A stretch of 64,000 nucleotides of DNA from Nocardiopsis flavescens (GTDB taxonomy: Bacteria > Actinomycetota > Actinomycetes > Streptosporangiales > Streptosporangiaceae). Shown here piece by piece: positions 49,629 through 58,201 of this stretch. The translations under genes and the position numbers were made by a program. Each line of letters begins with the position of its first letter. Position 1 is the first letter of the stretch. The DNA is taken from the NCBI RefSeq assembly GCF_900141985.1, contig NZ_FQZK01000008.1, forward strand, positions 62,001 to 126,000, read 5' to 3'. The notes beneath the pieces are model-generated. The model was not told where the DNA came from, did no database searches, and saw nothing but the letters and a program-made list of their open reading frames with translations.

Positions 49629-50069
49629 ATGGACACCATCGAAGCCGAACTCGACGACTACCTCACCCGCTACGCGGCCACCCTCACCGCCTACGACTCC
49701 CGGGCCGCGGCCGACCTGTGGGGAAGCCCCGGCATGATCCTCACCGACCGGCAGGGCGCGGGCGTCCTGGAGTCGCGCGAGGCCATGGCCGCGGGGCTGG
49801 AGCGGTCCTACCCCCTCTACCGCAGGCTCGGCCTGGCCTCCGTCGGATTCGAGCGGCTGGGCCACGAACGGCTCAGCGACGCCGTCTTCCTGGTCCGGGT
49901 GCGCTGGCTCTTCCACGACGGCGACGGTCGGCAGATGACCGACGGCTTCGCCGCCTACGTCCTGCGCCGGGGCGAGGAGGGGTTCCGGGCCTTCGTGTGC
50001 GTCCCCGCCGACGATGCCGAGAAGCTCCAGGCCCTCGCGAAGGAGAAGGGGGTCGACCTCTTCGGGTAG
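49629..50069 (+). CDS. NTF2/SnoaL-like fold protein
   Basis: 146 residues with the cone-shaped alpha+beta layout: N-terminal helices (ELDDYLTRYAATLTAYDSRA), then strands ending in VFLVRVRWLFHDGDGRQMTDGFAAYVLR. Such proteins are small isomerases, dehydratases or binding proteins; no catalytic residues are clear. It begins 25 bases after the HTH gene and may be co-transcribed with it. Confidence 0.65.
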   Translation: MDTIEAELDDYLTRYAATLTAYDSRAAADLWGSPGMILTDRQGAGVLESREAMAAGLERSYPLYRRLGLASVGFERLGHERLSDAVFLVRVRWLFHDGDGRQMTDGFAAYVLRRGEEGFRAFVCVPADDAEKLQALAKEKGVDLFG

Positions 50070-50343
50070 GCCTGCGGCCGGGGGGCGGGGCGGACAGCCG
50101 CCGGGCGCACGGGCCGAGCGGTGCACCGGCCCCCTCGGGAAGGCGGGGCCCGCCCGCTTCCCGGCCGCCACCGCACCGGACAGGGAAGTTGTGCGCGGCC
50201 ACCGCACCGGCCTCCCGGGGACGACCGGCCTCGCGAGGCGCTCGAACTCCGGCCGAGGGGTCCCGGACGCGCCCCTGCCCCCCGGGCCGGACGCTCCGCG
50301 CCGTCGGGCACACTGGCCGGACGACCATCCCAGGGGAGGACGG

Positions 50344-50598
50344 ATGAACGAGGCGGCGATCCGCGTCTACGGGGCCGACTGGTGCCGGGACTGCCGACGC
50401 ACGAAGAAGCGGCTCACCGAACTGGCCGTGCCCTTCGAGTACATCGACGTCGAGCACGACCCGGCGGCGACGGAGCGGGCCCGGGAGATCTCGGGGCGGA
50501 CGAACATCCCGGTGGTCGTCTACCCGGACGGGACCCACCAGGTCGAACCGGCCGACGCCGAGGTCGAGGCCAGGCTCCGCGAGCTGTCCCTGCTCTGA
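50344..50598 (+). CDS. Glutaredoxin-like (mycoredoxin-type) thiol protein
   Basis: 84 residues, a minimal thioredoxin fold: IRVYGADWCRDCRRTKKRLT with a CRDC active site, then FEYIDVEHDP and the cis-proline NIPVVVYPDG. Reduces mixed disulfides, in actinomycetes typically with mycothiol. The length matches mycoredoxin. ATG 50344 follows GGAGGA; a strong terminator hairpin follows the stop. Confidence 0.88.
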   Translation: MNEAAIRVYGADWCRDCRRTKKRLTELAVPFEYIDVEHDPAATERAREISGRTNIPVVVYPDGTHQVEPADAEVEARLRELSLL

Positions 50599-50603
50599 CA
50601 CCG

Positions 50604-50635
50604 CGGCGGCGGTCGCGCCTGCGCGACCGCCGCCG
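50604..50635 (+). terminator. Terminator hairpin of the glutaredoxin-like gene
   Basis: Perfect 15-bp arms (50604-50618 and 50621-50635) with a 2-base loop, 5 bases after the stop codon. Confidence 0.65.
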
Positions 50636-51117
50636 TCCCGGCCCACGGGCCCCCGGCCCGGCCGGACCCCGGCCGCCGCTCCCCGCCGCCGTCCCGGCGA
50701 CCGGCCCGCCGTCAGCCCGACCGAACCCCCTGCGACCTGCACTGTCATCCCCACCCGGGGTGTTCGCCCCTGACCGAACACCCCGACGGCAACGGCACGA
50801 CCGCGTGACCTCCGCTCACGTCACCCAAAAGGCCGTGCGCCTCCCCCGCACCACCAAGGGATAAAAGTCCGCTCCGACCGCACCGATACGGCACGCTATG
50901 TCCCAGTGGCTTCCCTTCATCCCGGGGCGGCGTGCGAACCCGGCGACGTCACCGGTCTCCGCCGTCGGTCGCGGGAACCCGGTTCTGAGTGCCCGGCGGT
51001 CCTGTGCGAACGACACGGTGGCCGCAACCCCCTGAAAGCCGGGGTGTTGCGACCACCACGGGAACCCGGGGACCGGACGGGCCCCTGCCCGGGTCCCCGA
51101 CCGGGGACCCGGGTCCG
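50636..51117. other. Gene-free region
   Basis: About 480 bp. An AT-richer patch at 50820-50910 (GGGATAAAAG, GCTATGTCCC) may be a promoter, but no gene follows it on the + strand before the leftward ABC permease, and no -35/-10 pair could be assigned. Confidence 0.4.
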
Positions 51118-51834
51118 TCAGCGGCGCGGCTCCCACCGGAAGATCCGCACGGCCAGGGCGACGGCCACCACGACCCAGGCCACGGTCGGGGCCAGCAGGA
51201 GCAGGGAGTCCGCCACGGGCGCCCCGCCGTTCCAGGCGTCCACGACCAGCTCCGCGGCGGCACCGCCGGGGAGCGCCCGCTTGAGCACGGTCAGCTCCTC
51301 CGTCCCGGTGAACCCCACCCAGCCGGACACCGCCAGCACGCCCAGCAGGACCGGCAGGGTGGTGACCTGCGCGTGCTCGGGCGAGTTGGTGACCCCGGCC
51401 GTGGCCAGGGCCAGGCCGGTCATCATGACGACCGTCGCCAGGACCGCCGCCCCCAGCAGCAGGGCGTGGGCCGGTGGGGAGGCGACCACGGACAGGACCG
51501 CCAGGATCACGGTCACCTGGACGACCGTGATGGCGGTGACCGGGAGCAGCAGCCCCGTGAGGATGCGGCCGTCGTCCACCGCCGTGGAGCGCAGCCGCTT
51601 GAGGAAGAGGTTCTGGCGGCGGGAGGCGAGCGTGGTGACGGCCGTGGTGTACAGCCCCATCACCACCACCAGGAACACCAGCACCGCGGCGACGCCGCCG
51701 ACGTCCAGGAACGGGATCCTGTCCTGCACGTACATGTAGAACGCGCTGGCCGCGGCGGGCATGACCAGCATGGTCACCAGCACCAGCCGGTTGCGGAAGA
51801 TCTGGATCAGCTCACCCTGAGCGATCGCGAGCAT
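51118..51834 (-). CDS. ABC-2 type permease
   Basis: 238 residues and six membrane helices (LVLVTMLVMPAAASAFYMYV; VGGVAAVLVFLVVVMGLYTT; LLLGAAVLATVVMMTGLALA). The RRQNLFLKRLRSTAVDDGRI loop is typical of this exporter family. It lies 49 bases after the ATPase gene on the same strand and forms its channel. Substrate unknown. Confidence 0.9.
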   Translation of the reverse strand: MLAIAQGELIQIFRNRLVLVTMLVMPAAASAFYMYVQDRIPFLDVGGVAAVLVFLVVVMGLYTTAVTTLASRRQNLFLKRLRSTAVDDGRILTGLLLPVTAITVVQVTVILAVLSVVASPPAHALLLGAAVLATVVMMTGLALATAGVTNSPEHAQVTTLPVLLGVLAVSGWVGFTGTEELTVLKRALPGGAAAELVVDAWNGGAPVADSLLLLAPTVAWVVVAVALAVRIFRWEPRR

Positions 51835-51883
51835 GGCGTCATCCTTTGACTGGGGTTCGGTTCGGGCTGCGCGGGCCGCGCGG

Positions 51884-52768
51884 TCACTCGCCGTCGAGGG
51901 CGCGGAAGACGTCGTCGAGCCGGGTCGGCCCGGCCTGGAGGTCGCGCAGCTCCACCCCGTGGTCCCGCGCCCAGTCCAGGAGGACGTGCAGGTCCTTCTG
52001 CAAGGCCGGGGTCTCGACGAGGAACGTCCCGCCGCCCTCCGGTACGGCCGGCAGCGGCAGGTCCGGGGCGCCGGCCGGCGGGGAGAAGCGGATCGTGGCG
52101 GGCAGCGCCCGCGTCAGCTCGGACACCGTGCCCTCCCGGCGCAGCGTGCCGCGGTGCATGAGCCCGATGCGGTCGGCGCGCTGCTGGGCCTCCTCCAGGT
52201 AGTGCGTGGTGAGCACGACCGTGGCGCCCTCCTCACGCAGCCGGTCCACCGCGTCCCACAGGGCGTCCCGGGACTGGATGTCCAGGCCGGTGGTGGGCTC
52301 GTCCAGGAAGACCAGCTCGGGTGTGCCGTACACGGCGGTGGCGAAGTCGAGTCGGCGCTTCTCGCCGCCGGAGAGCTGCGACACCCGGGTGCCGGCCTTG
52401 TGCGCGAGGCCGACGACGCCGAGCAGGCGCTCCACCCGGTCGGTGCGGCCGGTGAGGCTCCCGATCAGCCGGACCGACTCCCGCACCGTCAGGTCCGGCG
52501 AGAAGCCGCTCTCCTGGAGCATGGTGCCCACCCGGGGCCGGACCTCGCGGCGGTCGCGCGGGTCGCGCCCGAAGACCCGCACGGCGCCGGACGTGGCGGG
52601 GCGGTGGCCCTCGACGGTCTCCAGCGTGGAGGTCTTGCCGGCCCCGTTGGTGCCGAGCAGGGCGTACAGCTCCCCCCGCTCCACCTGGAAGGAGAGGTCC
52701 TTGACGGCGTGGAAGTCGCCGTATTTCACGTTCAGGTCCCGAACGTCGATGACTGGTGCAGTGGCCAT
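51884..52768 (-). CDS. ABC exporter ATP-binding protein
   Basis: 294 residues. Walker A LLGTNGAGKTSTLETV, signature VSQLSGGEKRRLDFAT, Walker B LVFLDEPTTGLDIQSR and the switch His in TTHYLEEAQQRADR are all intact. A C-terminal domain of about 75 residues follows, ending in PTRLDDVFRALDG. ATG 52768 has no strong ribosome binding site. First gene of a two-gene exporter operon; a 13-bp inverted repeat lies 42-90 bases upstream and may regulate it. Confidence 0.93.
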   Translation of the reverse strand: MATAPVIDVRDLNVKYGDFHAVKDLSFQVERGELYALLGTNGAGKTSTLETVEGHRPATSGAVRVFGRDPRDRREVRPRVGTMLQESGFSPDLTVRESVRLIGSLTGRTDRVERLLGVVGLAHKAGTRVSQLSGGEKRRLDFATAVYGTPELVFLDEPTTGLDIQSRDALWDAVDRLREEGATVVLTTHYLEEAQQRADRIGLMHRGTLRREGTVSELTRALPATIRFSPPAGAPDLPLPAVPEGGGTFLVETPALQKDLHVLLDWARDHGVELRDLQAGPTRLDDVFRALDGE

Positions 52769-52809
52769 ACGCCCAGTACAGCCGCAGCCGCCCTCCCGCG
52801 GCAGTCGCA

Positions 52810-52858
52810 CCGTGTCACCTCCGCACCGTGACGTTCGTGCCGGAGGGAGGTGACACGG
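52810..52858. promoter_or_regulatory. Long inverted repeat between the GlxA-like and ABC genes
   Basis: CCGTGTCACCTCC (52810-52822) and GGAGGTGACACGG (52846-52858) are perfect 13-bp arms around 23 bases. It may be the terminator of the GlxA-like gene (57 bases after its stop) or the operator of the ABC operon (42 bases before its ATG). The long loop and the TGACA half-sites favour an operator. Confidence 0.5.
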
Positions 52859-52914
52859 CGGCACTGGCGGCGGGCGCCCCCGCCCGGCGGGCGGCGCCCG
52901 GGCGCCCGGGCGGG

Positions 52915-53868
52915 TCAGCGCGGGTCCTCCACCGCGCGCTCGCCGTCCGGGCCGCGCAGCCTGCGGTACGCGCCGGGGTTCACCCCCACCTCGCGCCGGA
53001 AGATCGTCCTGAAGTTCACCGGGGAGCCGAACCCCGTCTCCGCCGCGATCGCCTCGACCGTCCGGTCGGTGGACTCCAGCAGCCGGCGCGCGGCCGTGAT
53101 CCGCCGCAGCGTCACCCACCGCATGGGCGGCAGCCCCGTCTCCCGGGTGAAGTGCCGGATGAGGGTGCGGCGCGACATGCGCCCGTGCTCGGCCAGGGCG
53201 GCGACGGTGAGGGGCTCCCCCAGGCGTTCGTCCGCCCAGGCGAGCGTGGCGCGCAGGTCCCGGCGGCTGTGCGGCGCGGCGGTGCTGTACTGCGCCTCCC
53301 CCGCCGCGCGGGCCGACGGCACGACCACCTCCCGGGCCGCCTCGTCGGCGGCCACCGTCCCGAGGTCGGCCTCGATGAGGTACAGGCAGGTGTCGATCCC
53401 GGCGGCGGCCCCCGCCGAGGTGAGGATGCGCCCGTCCACGGCGAGCAGCCGGTTCCCGGCCACCTCCACGTCCGGGAAGGCCTCCCGGAGGAGGTCGGCG
53501 TAGTGCCAGTGGACGGCGGCGGTACGGCCCGCCAGCAGCCCGGCGTCGGCGAGCGCGAACACGCCGGTGCAGATGCCCACGATGCGCGCGCCCCGCGCGT
53601 GGGCGGCGCGCAGCACCTCCCGGTGGCGGTCGTCGACCGGCAGGTAGGGCTCCCCGTAGCCCGGGACGACCAGGATGTCGGCCTCCGCCGCGTCCCGGAG
53701 CGTGTGGGTGACCGCGATCCCGGCGGGGGCCGCGTCCCGCGGGTCGCCGCAGACCAGGACCCGGTACGCCGGCAGGCGGCCCAGCATGTGGACGGGTATG
53801 GCGACGTCCAGCGCGTACAGCCGCGGCATCGCGAGGACCCCCACCGTCACGGACTCCTGTTCCCCCAT
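52915..53868 (-). CDS. GlxA-type AraC-family regulator
   Basis: 317 residues. The N-terminal DJ-1/PfpI amidotransferase-like domain (VGVLAMPRLYALDVAIPVHM; GICTGVFALADAGLLAGRTA, with the Cys of the nucleophile elbow) is followed by a double HTH AraC domain (TVAALAEHGRMSRRTLIRHF; VEAIAAETGFGSPVNFRTIF). Regulators of this kind respond to small nitrogen or aldehyde compounds. ATG 53868 has GGAG 9 bases upstream. Divergent from ridA, its most likely target. Confidence 0.92.
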   Translation of the reverse strand: MGEQESVTVGVLAMPRLYALDVAIPVHMLGRLPAYRVLVCGDPRDAAPAGIAVTHTLRDAAEADILVVPGYGEPYLPVDDRHREVLRAAHARGARIVGICTGVFALADAGLLAGRTAAVHWHYADLLREAFPDVEVAGNRLLAVDGRILTSAGAAAGIDTCLYLIEADLGTVAADEAAREVVVPSARAAGEAQYSTAAPHSRRDLRATLAWADERLGEPLTVAALAEHGRMSRRTLIRHFTRETGLPPMRWVTLRRITAARRLLESTDRTVEAIAAETGFGSPVNFRTIFRREVGVNPGAYRRLRGPDGERAVEDPR

Positions 53869-53920
53869 GCCCCGCACTCCCCCCTGGCACGATCCCTGCC
53901 GTGGACGGCACTCCTCGGTC

Positions 53921-53949
53921 TGGTCCGTCCTCCGGCGGCTCCGTAGCGT
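53921..53949 (+). promoter_or_regulatory. Putative ridA promoter
   Basis: TGGTCC (53921-53926) and TAGCGT (53944-53949), 17 bases apart, 40 bp upstream of the ridA ATG. Plausible but weak match at -35. Confidence 0.35.
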
Positions 53950-53988
53950 TTCCAGCGAACACGGAGGCGACCGAACAGGTGGAGGACC

Positions 53989-54420
53989 ATGTCCGGCAAG
54001 AATAAGACCGAATCCCACGGGGTGCCCTGGGAGGAGGGCTACGGGTACGTCCAGGCGCTGCGGCACGGGGACACCGTCTACATATCGGGCCAGGTGGCGC
54101 ACGAGGGCGCGGACCTGGTCGCCCCCGCCCCGGTGGACGCCGACGGGCGGGTGACCGACTTCCGCAACACGGCCGCGCAGATGCGCCGGTGCTATGTCAA
54201 CGCGGCGCTGCTGCTGGAGCGGTTCGGCGCCTCCCTGGACGACGTCGTGGACGAGGTGATCTACGTGGTCGACGCCGCCGAGGGGAACGCCGTCGCGGGC
54301 ACCGTGCGCAAGGAGGCCTACGGGCGGCCCGACCCGCAGGTGGCGAGCACGCTGGTCGGGACGCCGCGGCTGGCCTTCCCCGAACTCCTGGTGGAGATCA
54401 AGCTGGTCGCCCGGCTGTGA
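53989..54420 (+). CDS. RidA/YjgF-family protein
   Basis: 143 residues of the trimeric YjgF/Rid fold. Motifs: GDTVYISGQVAHEG, NAALLLERFGASLDDVVDEV, STLVGTPRLAFPELLVEIKL. The Arg that clamps the carboxylate in RidA (xRxxV near the end) is replaced by TPRLAFPEL, so this may be a Rid2-7 type rather than an imine deaminase. GTGGAGGACC precedes ATG 53989. Divergent from a GlxA-type regulator. Confidence 0.88.
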   Translation: MSGKNKTESHGVPWEEGYGYVQALRHGDTVYISGQVAHEGADLVAPAPVDADGRVTDFRNTAAQMRRCYVNAALLLERFGASLDDVVDEVIYVVDAAEGNAVAGTVRKEAYGRPDPQVASTLVGTPRLAFPELLVEIKLVARL

Positions 54421-54580
54421 GCGCGGTCGTGCCGGGCGCCCGGGCCGGGCGTCCGGCACGGCACCCCGCGGGGGCACGCCCCGGCCCCGGGGCCCGGCGG
54501 GCGGGGACGCGGGGCGCCGCGGGAACCGTGTCGGTGGGGCGGGCTAACCTGGCGCCGCCGACGGGAACGGGAGGGCACGC

Positions 54581-55837
54581 GTGGACGATCCGCACGCCGT
54601 GAGCGCCTGCGTGGTGCTGCGCGAGCGCCCGCCCGCCGCCGTCCTCATGGCCCTGCACCGGCTGCTGGGGCTGGGCGTGTCCGAGGTGGCGCGCCGCGCC
54701 GGGTCGGGCGCCCCGCTGCTGCGGCGCGCGCTGTTCGGCAACGACCACCCGGAGGCGGCCCGGCTCCTGCGCGCGGTGCTCGACCTGGTGTCCCCCTACC
54801 GCCACGAGGTGCACGAGTGCGTCGGCGGCGCCGGCCCGGGGCCGGCGACCCGTACCGACGCGGCGGCCCTGCTCGCGGTCCTCGCCGGGGCCGCGGGCGC
54901 GCCCGACCCGCCGCGGCCGGTCCCCGACCCGGCGCTCACAGGGGTGATCGCCGCGGCCACGCGCGCGGCGGTCGCGGACCTGCGCGCCCGGCACCCCGAG
55001 GACTTCTACGCCTTCGCCCTGCTGACGACCGGCGAGGCGCTGCCCCCGTACCCGGCGGCGCTCTCCACCGAGGGCGTCGCCCGCACCGGCGGCGACCGCT
55101 GGAGCCTGCCCGACGGCCCGTATCCGGTGTGGGGCCACGAGGAGCACTTCGGCGCGGTCGTGGGCGCGTTCGAGGCGCGCGGCGACCTGTTCTCCTTCTC
55201 CTGCGGGCCCGCCCGCGACGCCGAGTACGCGGCCCGGCTCGCGTCGATGGAGGAGGCGCTGCGCCTGCTGGACGCCGAGGGGTTCTTCGGTGCGGGCGCC
55301 GACCGGCGCGGCGTCCTGCTGCTGTCCGGGACCCTGCCGCCGGACCCGGGGGACGCGGGGGCCGTCCGGCGGCTCAACCCCGCCGGTCCGCTGCGGGACT
55401 CCTGGCTGCGCGAGGCGTCCGAGGGCCCCGCCCTGCGGGAGGACGCCCGCACCCGCGCCGAACTGGAGGCGCACCGCGGAGCGCTCGCACCGGCGCCCAA
55501 CCCGGCGGTGGCCGGGGTGTGGCGGTGCACGCCCGGCCTGTACCTGCCGGACGGCACGGCCGTGTACGGCCCGCACTCCCTGGCCGAGCGCAACGCGACC
55601 GCCGAGGTGGACCGCTACGCGCCCGGCTGGGTGCTCGTCGGTGACGACGGCGGTGGGCGGGGGCTTCTCATGCGCCGGACGGGGCCGGGTTTCGACCCGG
55701 CCGCGGGCCGGGAGTCGGCGGAGGTCTTCCTCCTGGACCTGGGGGCGCTGTGCCCCGGCGTCGCCGCCGAGGGCGCGTTCCTCACCGACGACCTGGCGGG
55801 CCTGCTCGCCGGGCGCGCGGAGCACGCCGCACCCTGA
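54581..55837 (+). CDS. DUF4303-like protein with SUKH/SMI1-like tail
   Basis: 418 residues in three parts. The N-terminus (residues about 5-80) is helical and may resemble a ribosomal L7/L12-like fold. A DUF4303-like part (VADLRARHPEDFYAFALLTT and on to about 270) follows. The C-terminal part has DRYAPGWVLVGDDGGGRGLL, which matches the SMI1/KNR4 (SUKH) core. SUKH proteins are often immunity or scaffold proteins in polymorphic toxin systems. GTG 54581 has GGAGGG upstream. There is no toxin gene next to it. Confidence 0.6.
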   Translation: MDDPHAVSACVVLRERPPAAVLMALHRLLGLGVSEVARRAGSGAPLLRRALFGNDHPEAARLLRAVLDLVSPYRHEVHECVGGAGPGPATRTDAAALLAVLAGAAGAPDPPRPVPDPALTGVIAAATRAAVADLRARHPEDFYAFALLTTGEALPPYPAALSTEGVARTGGDRWSLPDGPYPVWGHEEHFGAVVGAFEARGDLFSFSCGPARDAEYAARLASMEEALRLLDAEGFFGAGADRRGVLLLSGTLPPDPGDAGAVRRLNPAGPLRDSWLREASEGPALREDARTRAELEAHRGALAPAPNPAVAGVWRCTPGLYLPDGTAVYGPHSLAERNATAEVDRYAPGWVLVGDDGGGRGLLMRRTGPGFDPAAGRESAEVFLLDLGALCPGVAAEGAFLTDDLAGLLAGRAEHAAP

Positions 55838-56128
55838 CCCCGCCCGTCCGCCCGCCGCCGCCCCGGACGGCCCGCGGACACGCGGGCTCCCTGTGCCGCG
55901 ACCGCCCGTGGCGGCGGGCCCGCCTCCCGAGGGCCTGCGGGCGCGGGCCTCCCACACGTGCCCCTCCCCCGGGCCTTCGCGGCCCCGTCCGCGCCGGGCC
56001 GCCCCGGGACACGGGAGGGCCTGCGGCGAACCGGCTCCGGCCCGCTTCCGGGCGCTGTCCTCACCTTTCTCCCCTCCCGCACCGTGAACCCCGTGTTTCC
56101 CCGGAGTTGACGAGATGCAAAGAATGAT
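55838..56128. other. Intergenic region upstream of the usp-tct operon
   Basis: About 290 bp with no gene. A short hairpin lies at 55870-55887. TTGACG at about 56107 could be a -35 box, but no -10 at the right distance was found; the operator described next lies just downstream. Confidence 0.35.
55870..55887 (+). terminator. Short hairpin after the DUF4303-like gene
   Basis: GCCCGCG-GACA-CGCGGGC, 7-bp arms, 33 bases beyond the stop. Weak terminator candidate. Confidence 0.35.
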
Positions 56129-56151
56129 ACAGCCTATACACTACAGGCTGT
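56129..56151. promoter_or_regulatory. AGCCTATA-type operator upstream of usp-tctCBA
   Basis: ACAGCCT and AGGCTGT form perfect 7-bp arms around 9 bases. The left half continues as AGCCTATA, the same as the palindrome between acnA and gntR (62503-62516). It lies 35 bp before the usp start and suggests control by the GntR regulator. Confidence 0.5.
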
Positions 56152-56185
56152 GATGCCGATCACGGCCGCGGGTGAAGAGGAACGG

Positions 56186-56578
56186 ATGCAGATGACGGTT
56201 GTACTGGCCCACGCGCCGGGGCCCTCGGCCGAGGCCGCGTTCGCCGCGGCCGTACACGAGGCGGGCCTGCGCGGGCGCGACCTGGTGATCGCCAACGCCG
56301 CCTCCGACGACGCCCTGGCCGACAGCCGGGCCGTCGGCGCACCGGCCCTGCGGGACCTGGCCGAGCGCGCCGGGCGCTCCGGGGTGCGGGCCCGGCCGGT
56401 GCGCCTGAGCGACGCCGACGCGGCCGGCGCGGTGCTGGCGCTCGCCGAGCAGGAGGACGCGGAGGTCCTGGTCGTGGGCGTGCGCCGCCGGTCCGCCGTC
56501 GGCAAGCTCCTCCTGGGGAGCACCGCCCAGCGGCTGCTCCTGGAGGCGCGGTGCCCGGTCCTGGCGGTGAAGGCGTGA
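56186..56578 (+). CDS. Universal stress protein (UspA fold)
   Basis: 130 residues, one Usp domain: an opening strand (TVVLAHAPGPSAEAAF), later VLVVGVRRRSAVGKLLLGST, carrying the G-x-G-(9)-G-S type nucleotide motif, and ARCPVLAVKA. ATG 56186 is preferred with AGAGG 5 bases upstream; an in-frame ATG at 56150 lacks a site. It is 31 bases before tctC and probably heads the transporter operon, as small Usp genes often do with carboxylate carriers. Confidence 0.85.
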   Translation: MQMTVVLAHAPGPSAEAAFAAAVHEAGLRGRDLVIANAASDDALADSRAVGAPALRDLAERAGRSGVRARPVRLSDADAAGAVLALAEQEDAEVLVVGVRRRSAVGKLLLGSTAQRLLLEARCPVLAVKA

Positions 56579-56609
56579 GCGGCGCGCACACGGCCCGGGA
56601 GGCGGGCCG

Positions 56610-57620
56610 ATGATCGGCGACAGAGGGCTCCTGGGCGTCGCCGCGGGCACGGCCCTGGTCCTGGTGACCGGCTTCTTCGCGGTCCGCGACGCCGCGGGGC
56701 AGGACGAGGGGGCGCCCGCGCGGTCGGCCCTGACCGTCATCGCCCCGGCCGCGGCGGGCGGCGGCTGGGACCTGGCCGCCCGCGAGTTCCAGCAGGCCAC
56801 CCGCACCGAGTCGATCGTCAACAGCGTGCAGGTCGTCAACATCCCCGGGGCCGGCGGCACCATCGGCCTGGGCGGCCTGGACCGGCTGGAGGGCGACCCC
56901 ACCACCGTGATGGTCACCGGCGCCGCCATGGTCGGCGGCGTCGAGATGGGCGGGTCGCCGGTGCGGCTGAGCGACGTCACCCCCATCGCGCGGCTGACCG
57001 ACGACTTCGAGGTCGTCGCCGTGCCGGCCGACTCCCCCTGGGAGACGCTGGAGGACTTCCTCGACGACTGGCGCGAGGACCCCGCGATCCCCGTCGGCGG
57101 GGGCTCGGCCGGGTCGCCCGACCACCTGGTGGCGGGGCAGCTCGCCGAGGCCGCCGGGCTGGACCCGGCCGACCTGCACTACACCCCGCACGCCGGGGGC
57201 GGCGAGCTCACCCTCTCCCTGCTCTCCGACGCCGGGGGCACCGTCCGCATCGGGGTCAGCGGGTTCAACGACTTCCGCGACCTCATCGAGGGCGGCCGCC
57301 TGCGCGCCCTGGCCGTGGTGGCCCCCGAGCGGCTGGAGGGCGTGGACGTGCCCACCACCTCCGAGCTGGGCTACCCCTCCGTCGACCTGGTCAACTGGCG
57401 CGGCATCGTGGCCGCCCCCGGGATCAGCGCGGAGGAGCAGGCGGAGCTGCTGGAGATCACGGAGGAGATGTACGGGGCGCGGTCCTGGCAGGAGGCGGTC
57501 GAACGCAACCGCTGGGAGCCCAACTGGGCCGGGCCGGAGGAGTTCACCGGGTTCCTCGCCGAGGAGGAGACCCGCATCCGCACGCTCATGACCGACCTCG
57601 GCCTCATCGACGGGCGCTGA
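56610..57620 (+). CDS. tctC: Tripartite tricarboxylate transporter substrate-binding protein (TctC family)
   Basis: 336 residues with an N-terminal hydrophobic segment (LLGVAAGTALVLVTGFFAVR) that acts as signal or anchor; no lipobox Cys is seen. Family motifs: TVIAPAAAGGGWDLAARE, VVNIPGAGGTIGLGGL, AVPADSPWETLEDFLDDWRE, GVSGFNDFRDLIEGGRLRAL. It binds a carboxylate outside the membrane and passes it to TctA/TctB. GGAGG precedes ATG 56610. Second gene of the operon. Ligand unknown; citrate-like acids are plausible given the adjacent aconitase. Confidence 0.92.
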   Translation: MIGDRGLLGVAAGTALVLVTGFFAVRDAAGQDEGAPARSALTVIAPAAAGGGWDLAAREFQQATRTESIVNSVQVVNIPGAGGTIGLGGLDRLEGDPTTVMVTGAAMVGGVEMGGSPVRLSDVTPIARLTDDFEVVAVPADSPWETLEDFLDDWREDPAIPVGGGSAGSPDHLVAGQLAEAAGLDPADLHYTPHAGGGELTLSLLSDAGGTVRIGVSGFNDFRDLIEGGRLRALAVVAPERLEGVDVPTTSELGYPSVDLVNWRGIVAAPGISAEEQAELLEITEEMYGARSWQEAVERNRWEPNWAGPEEFTGFLAEEETRIRTLMTDLGLIDGR

Positions 57621-57646
57621 GCCCTCCAGGACCACACGGAGACACC

Positions 57647-58201
57647 ATGTCGGACACAAGCGCCGGTCGTCCGCCGGCGGAACCCCCGCCCGCCGCCCCC
57701 GGGGAGGCGGACGCACCGCGCCCCCTCTCCTTCTGGGACGGGCGCGGAGAACTGGTCATCGGCCTCATCATGCTGGCCCTGGCGGGCGTGCTGCTGGCCG
57801 GGACCCTGGGAATGGACGTCATCGGCGAGGGCGGCCCGCTCGGCCCGCAGGGGGCGGGCTGGTTCGTGGCCGTCCTGGCGGCGGCCACCGGCGCCCTGCT
57901 GACCGCCTCGTCGCTGCGGCGGTCGCCGGAGCGGCGGCGCGCCGCAGCCGCCGCCGAACGCACCAACTGGCGGGCCGTGGGCCTGGTGATGCTCGGCATC
58001 GCCGCCTTCAGCGCGCTGATCGACACCGTCGGCTGGCTCGTCATGGCCACCCTGATGTTCGCGACGGTGGCGACCGGGCTCGGCAACCGCAACCTGCTGC
58101 GCAACCTCACCGTCGGGTTCGTGATGGCCGCCGTCGTCCAGATCGTGTTCAGCGGCATGCTCGGCCTGAACCTGCCCTCCGGCGTGCTGGGGGGCCTGTG
58201 A
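57647..58201 (+). CDS. tctB: Tripartite tricarboxylate transporter small membrane subunit (TctB)
   Basis: 184 residues with four membrane helices (VIGLIMLALAGVLLAGTLGM; GWFVAVLAAATGALLTASSL; AVGLVMLGIAAFSALIDTVG; LTVGFVMAAVVQIVFSGMLG) after a 40-residue Pro/Ala-rich cytoplasmic tail. Length and layout match TctB. Its stop codon overlaps the tctA ATG (TGATG). Confidence 0.9.
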   Translation: MSDTSAGRPPAEPPPAAPGEADAPRPLSFWDGRGELVIGLIMLALAGVLLAGTLGMDVIGEGGPLGPQGAGWFVAVLAAATGALLTASSLRRSPERRRAAAAAERTNWRAVGLVMLGIAAFSALIDTVGWLVMATLMFATVATGLGNRNLLRNLTVGFVMAAVVQIVFSGMLGLNLPSGVLGGL

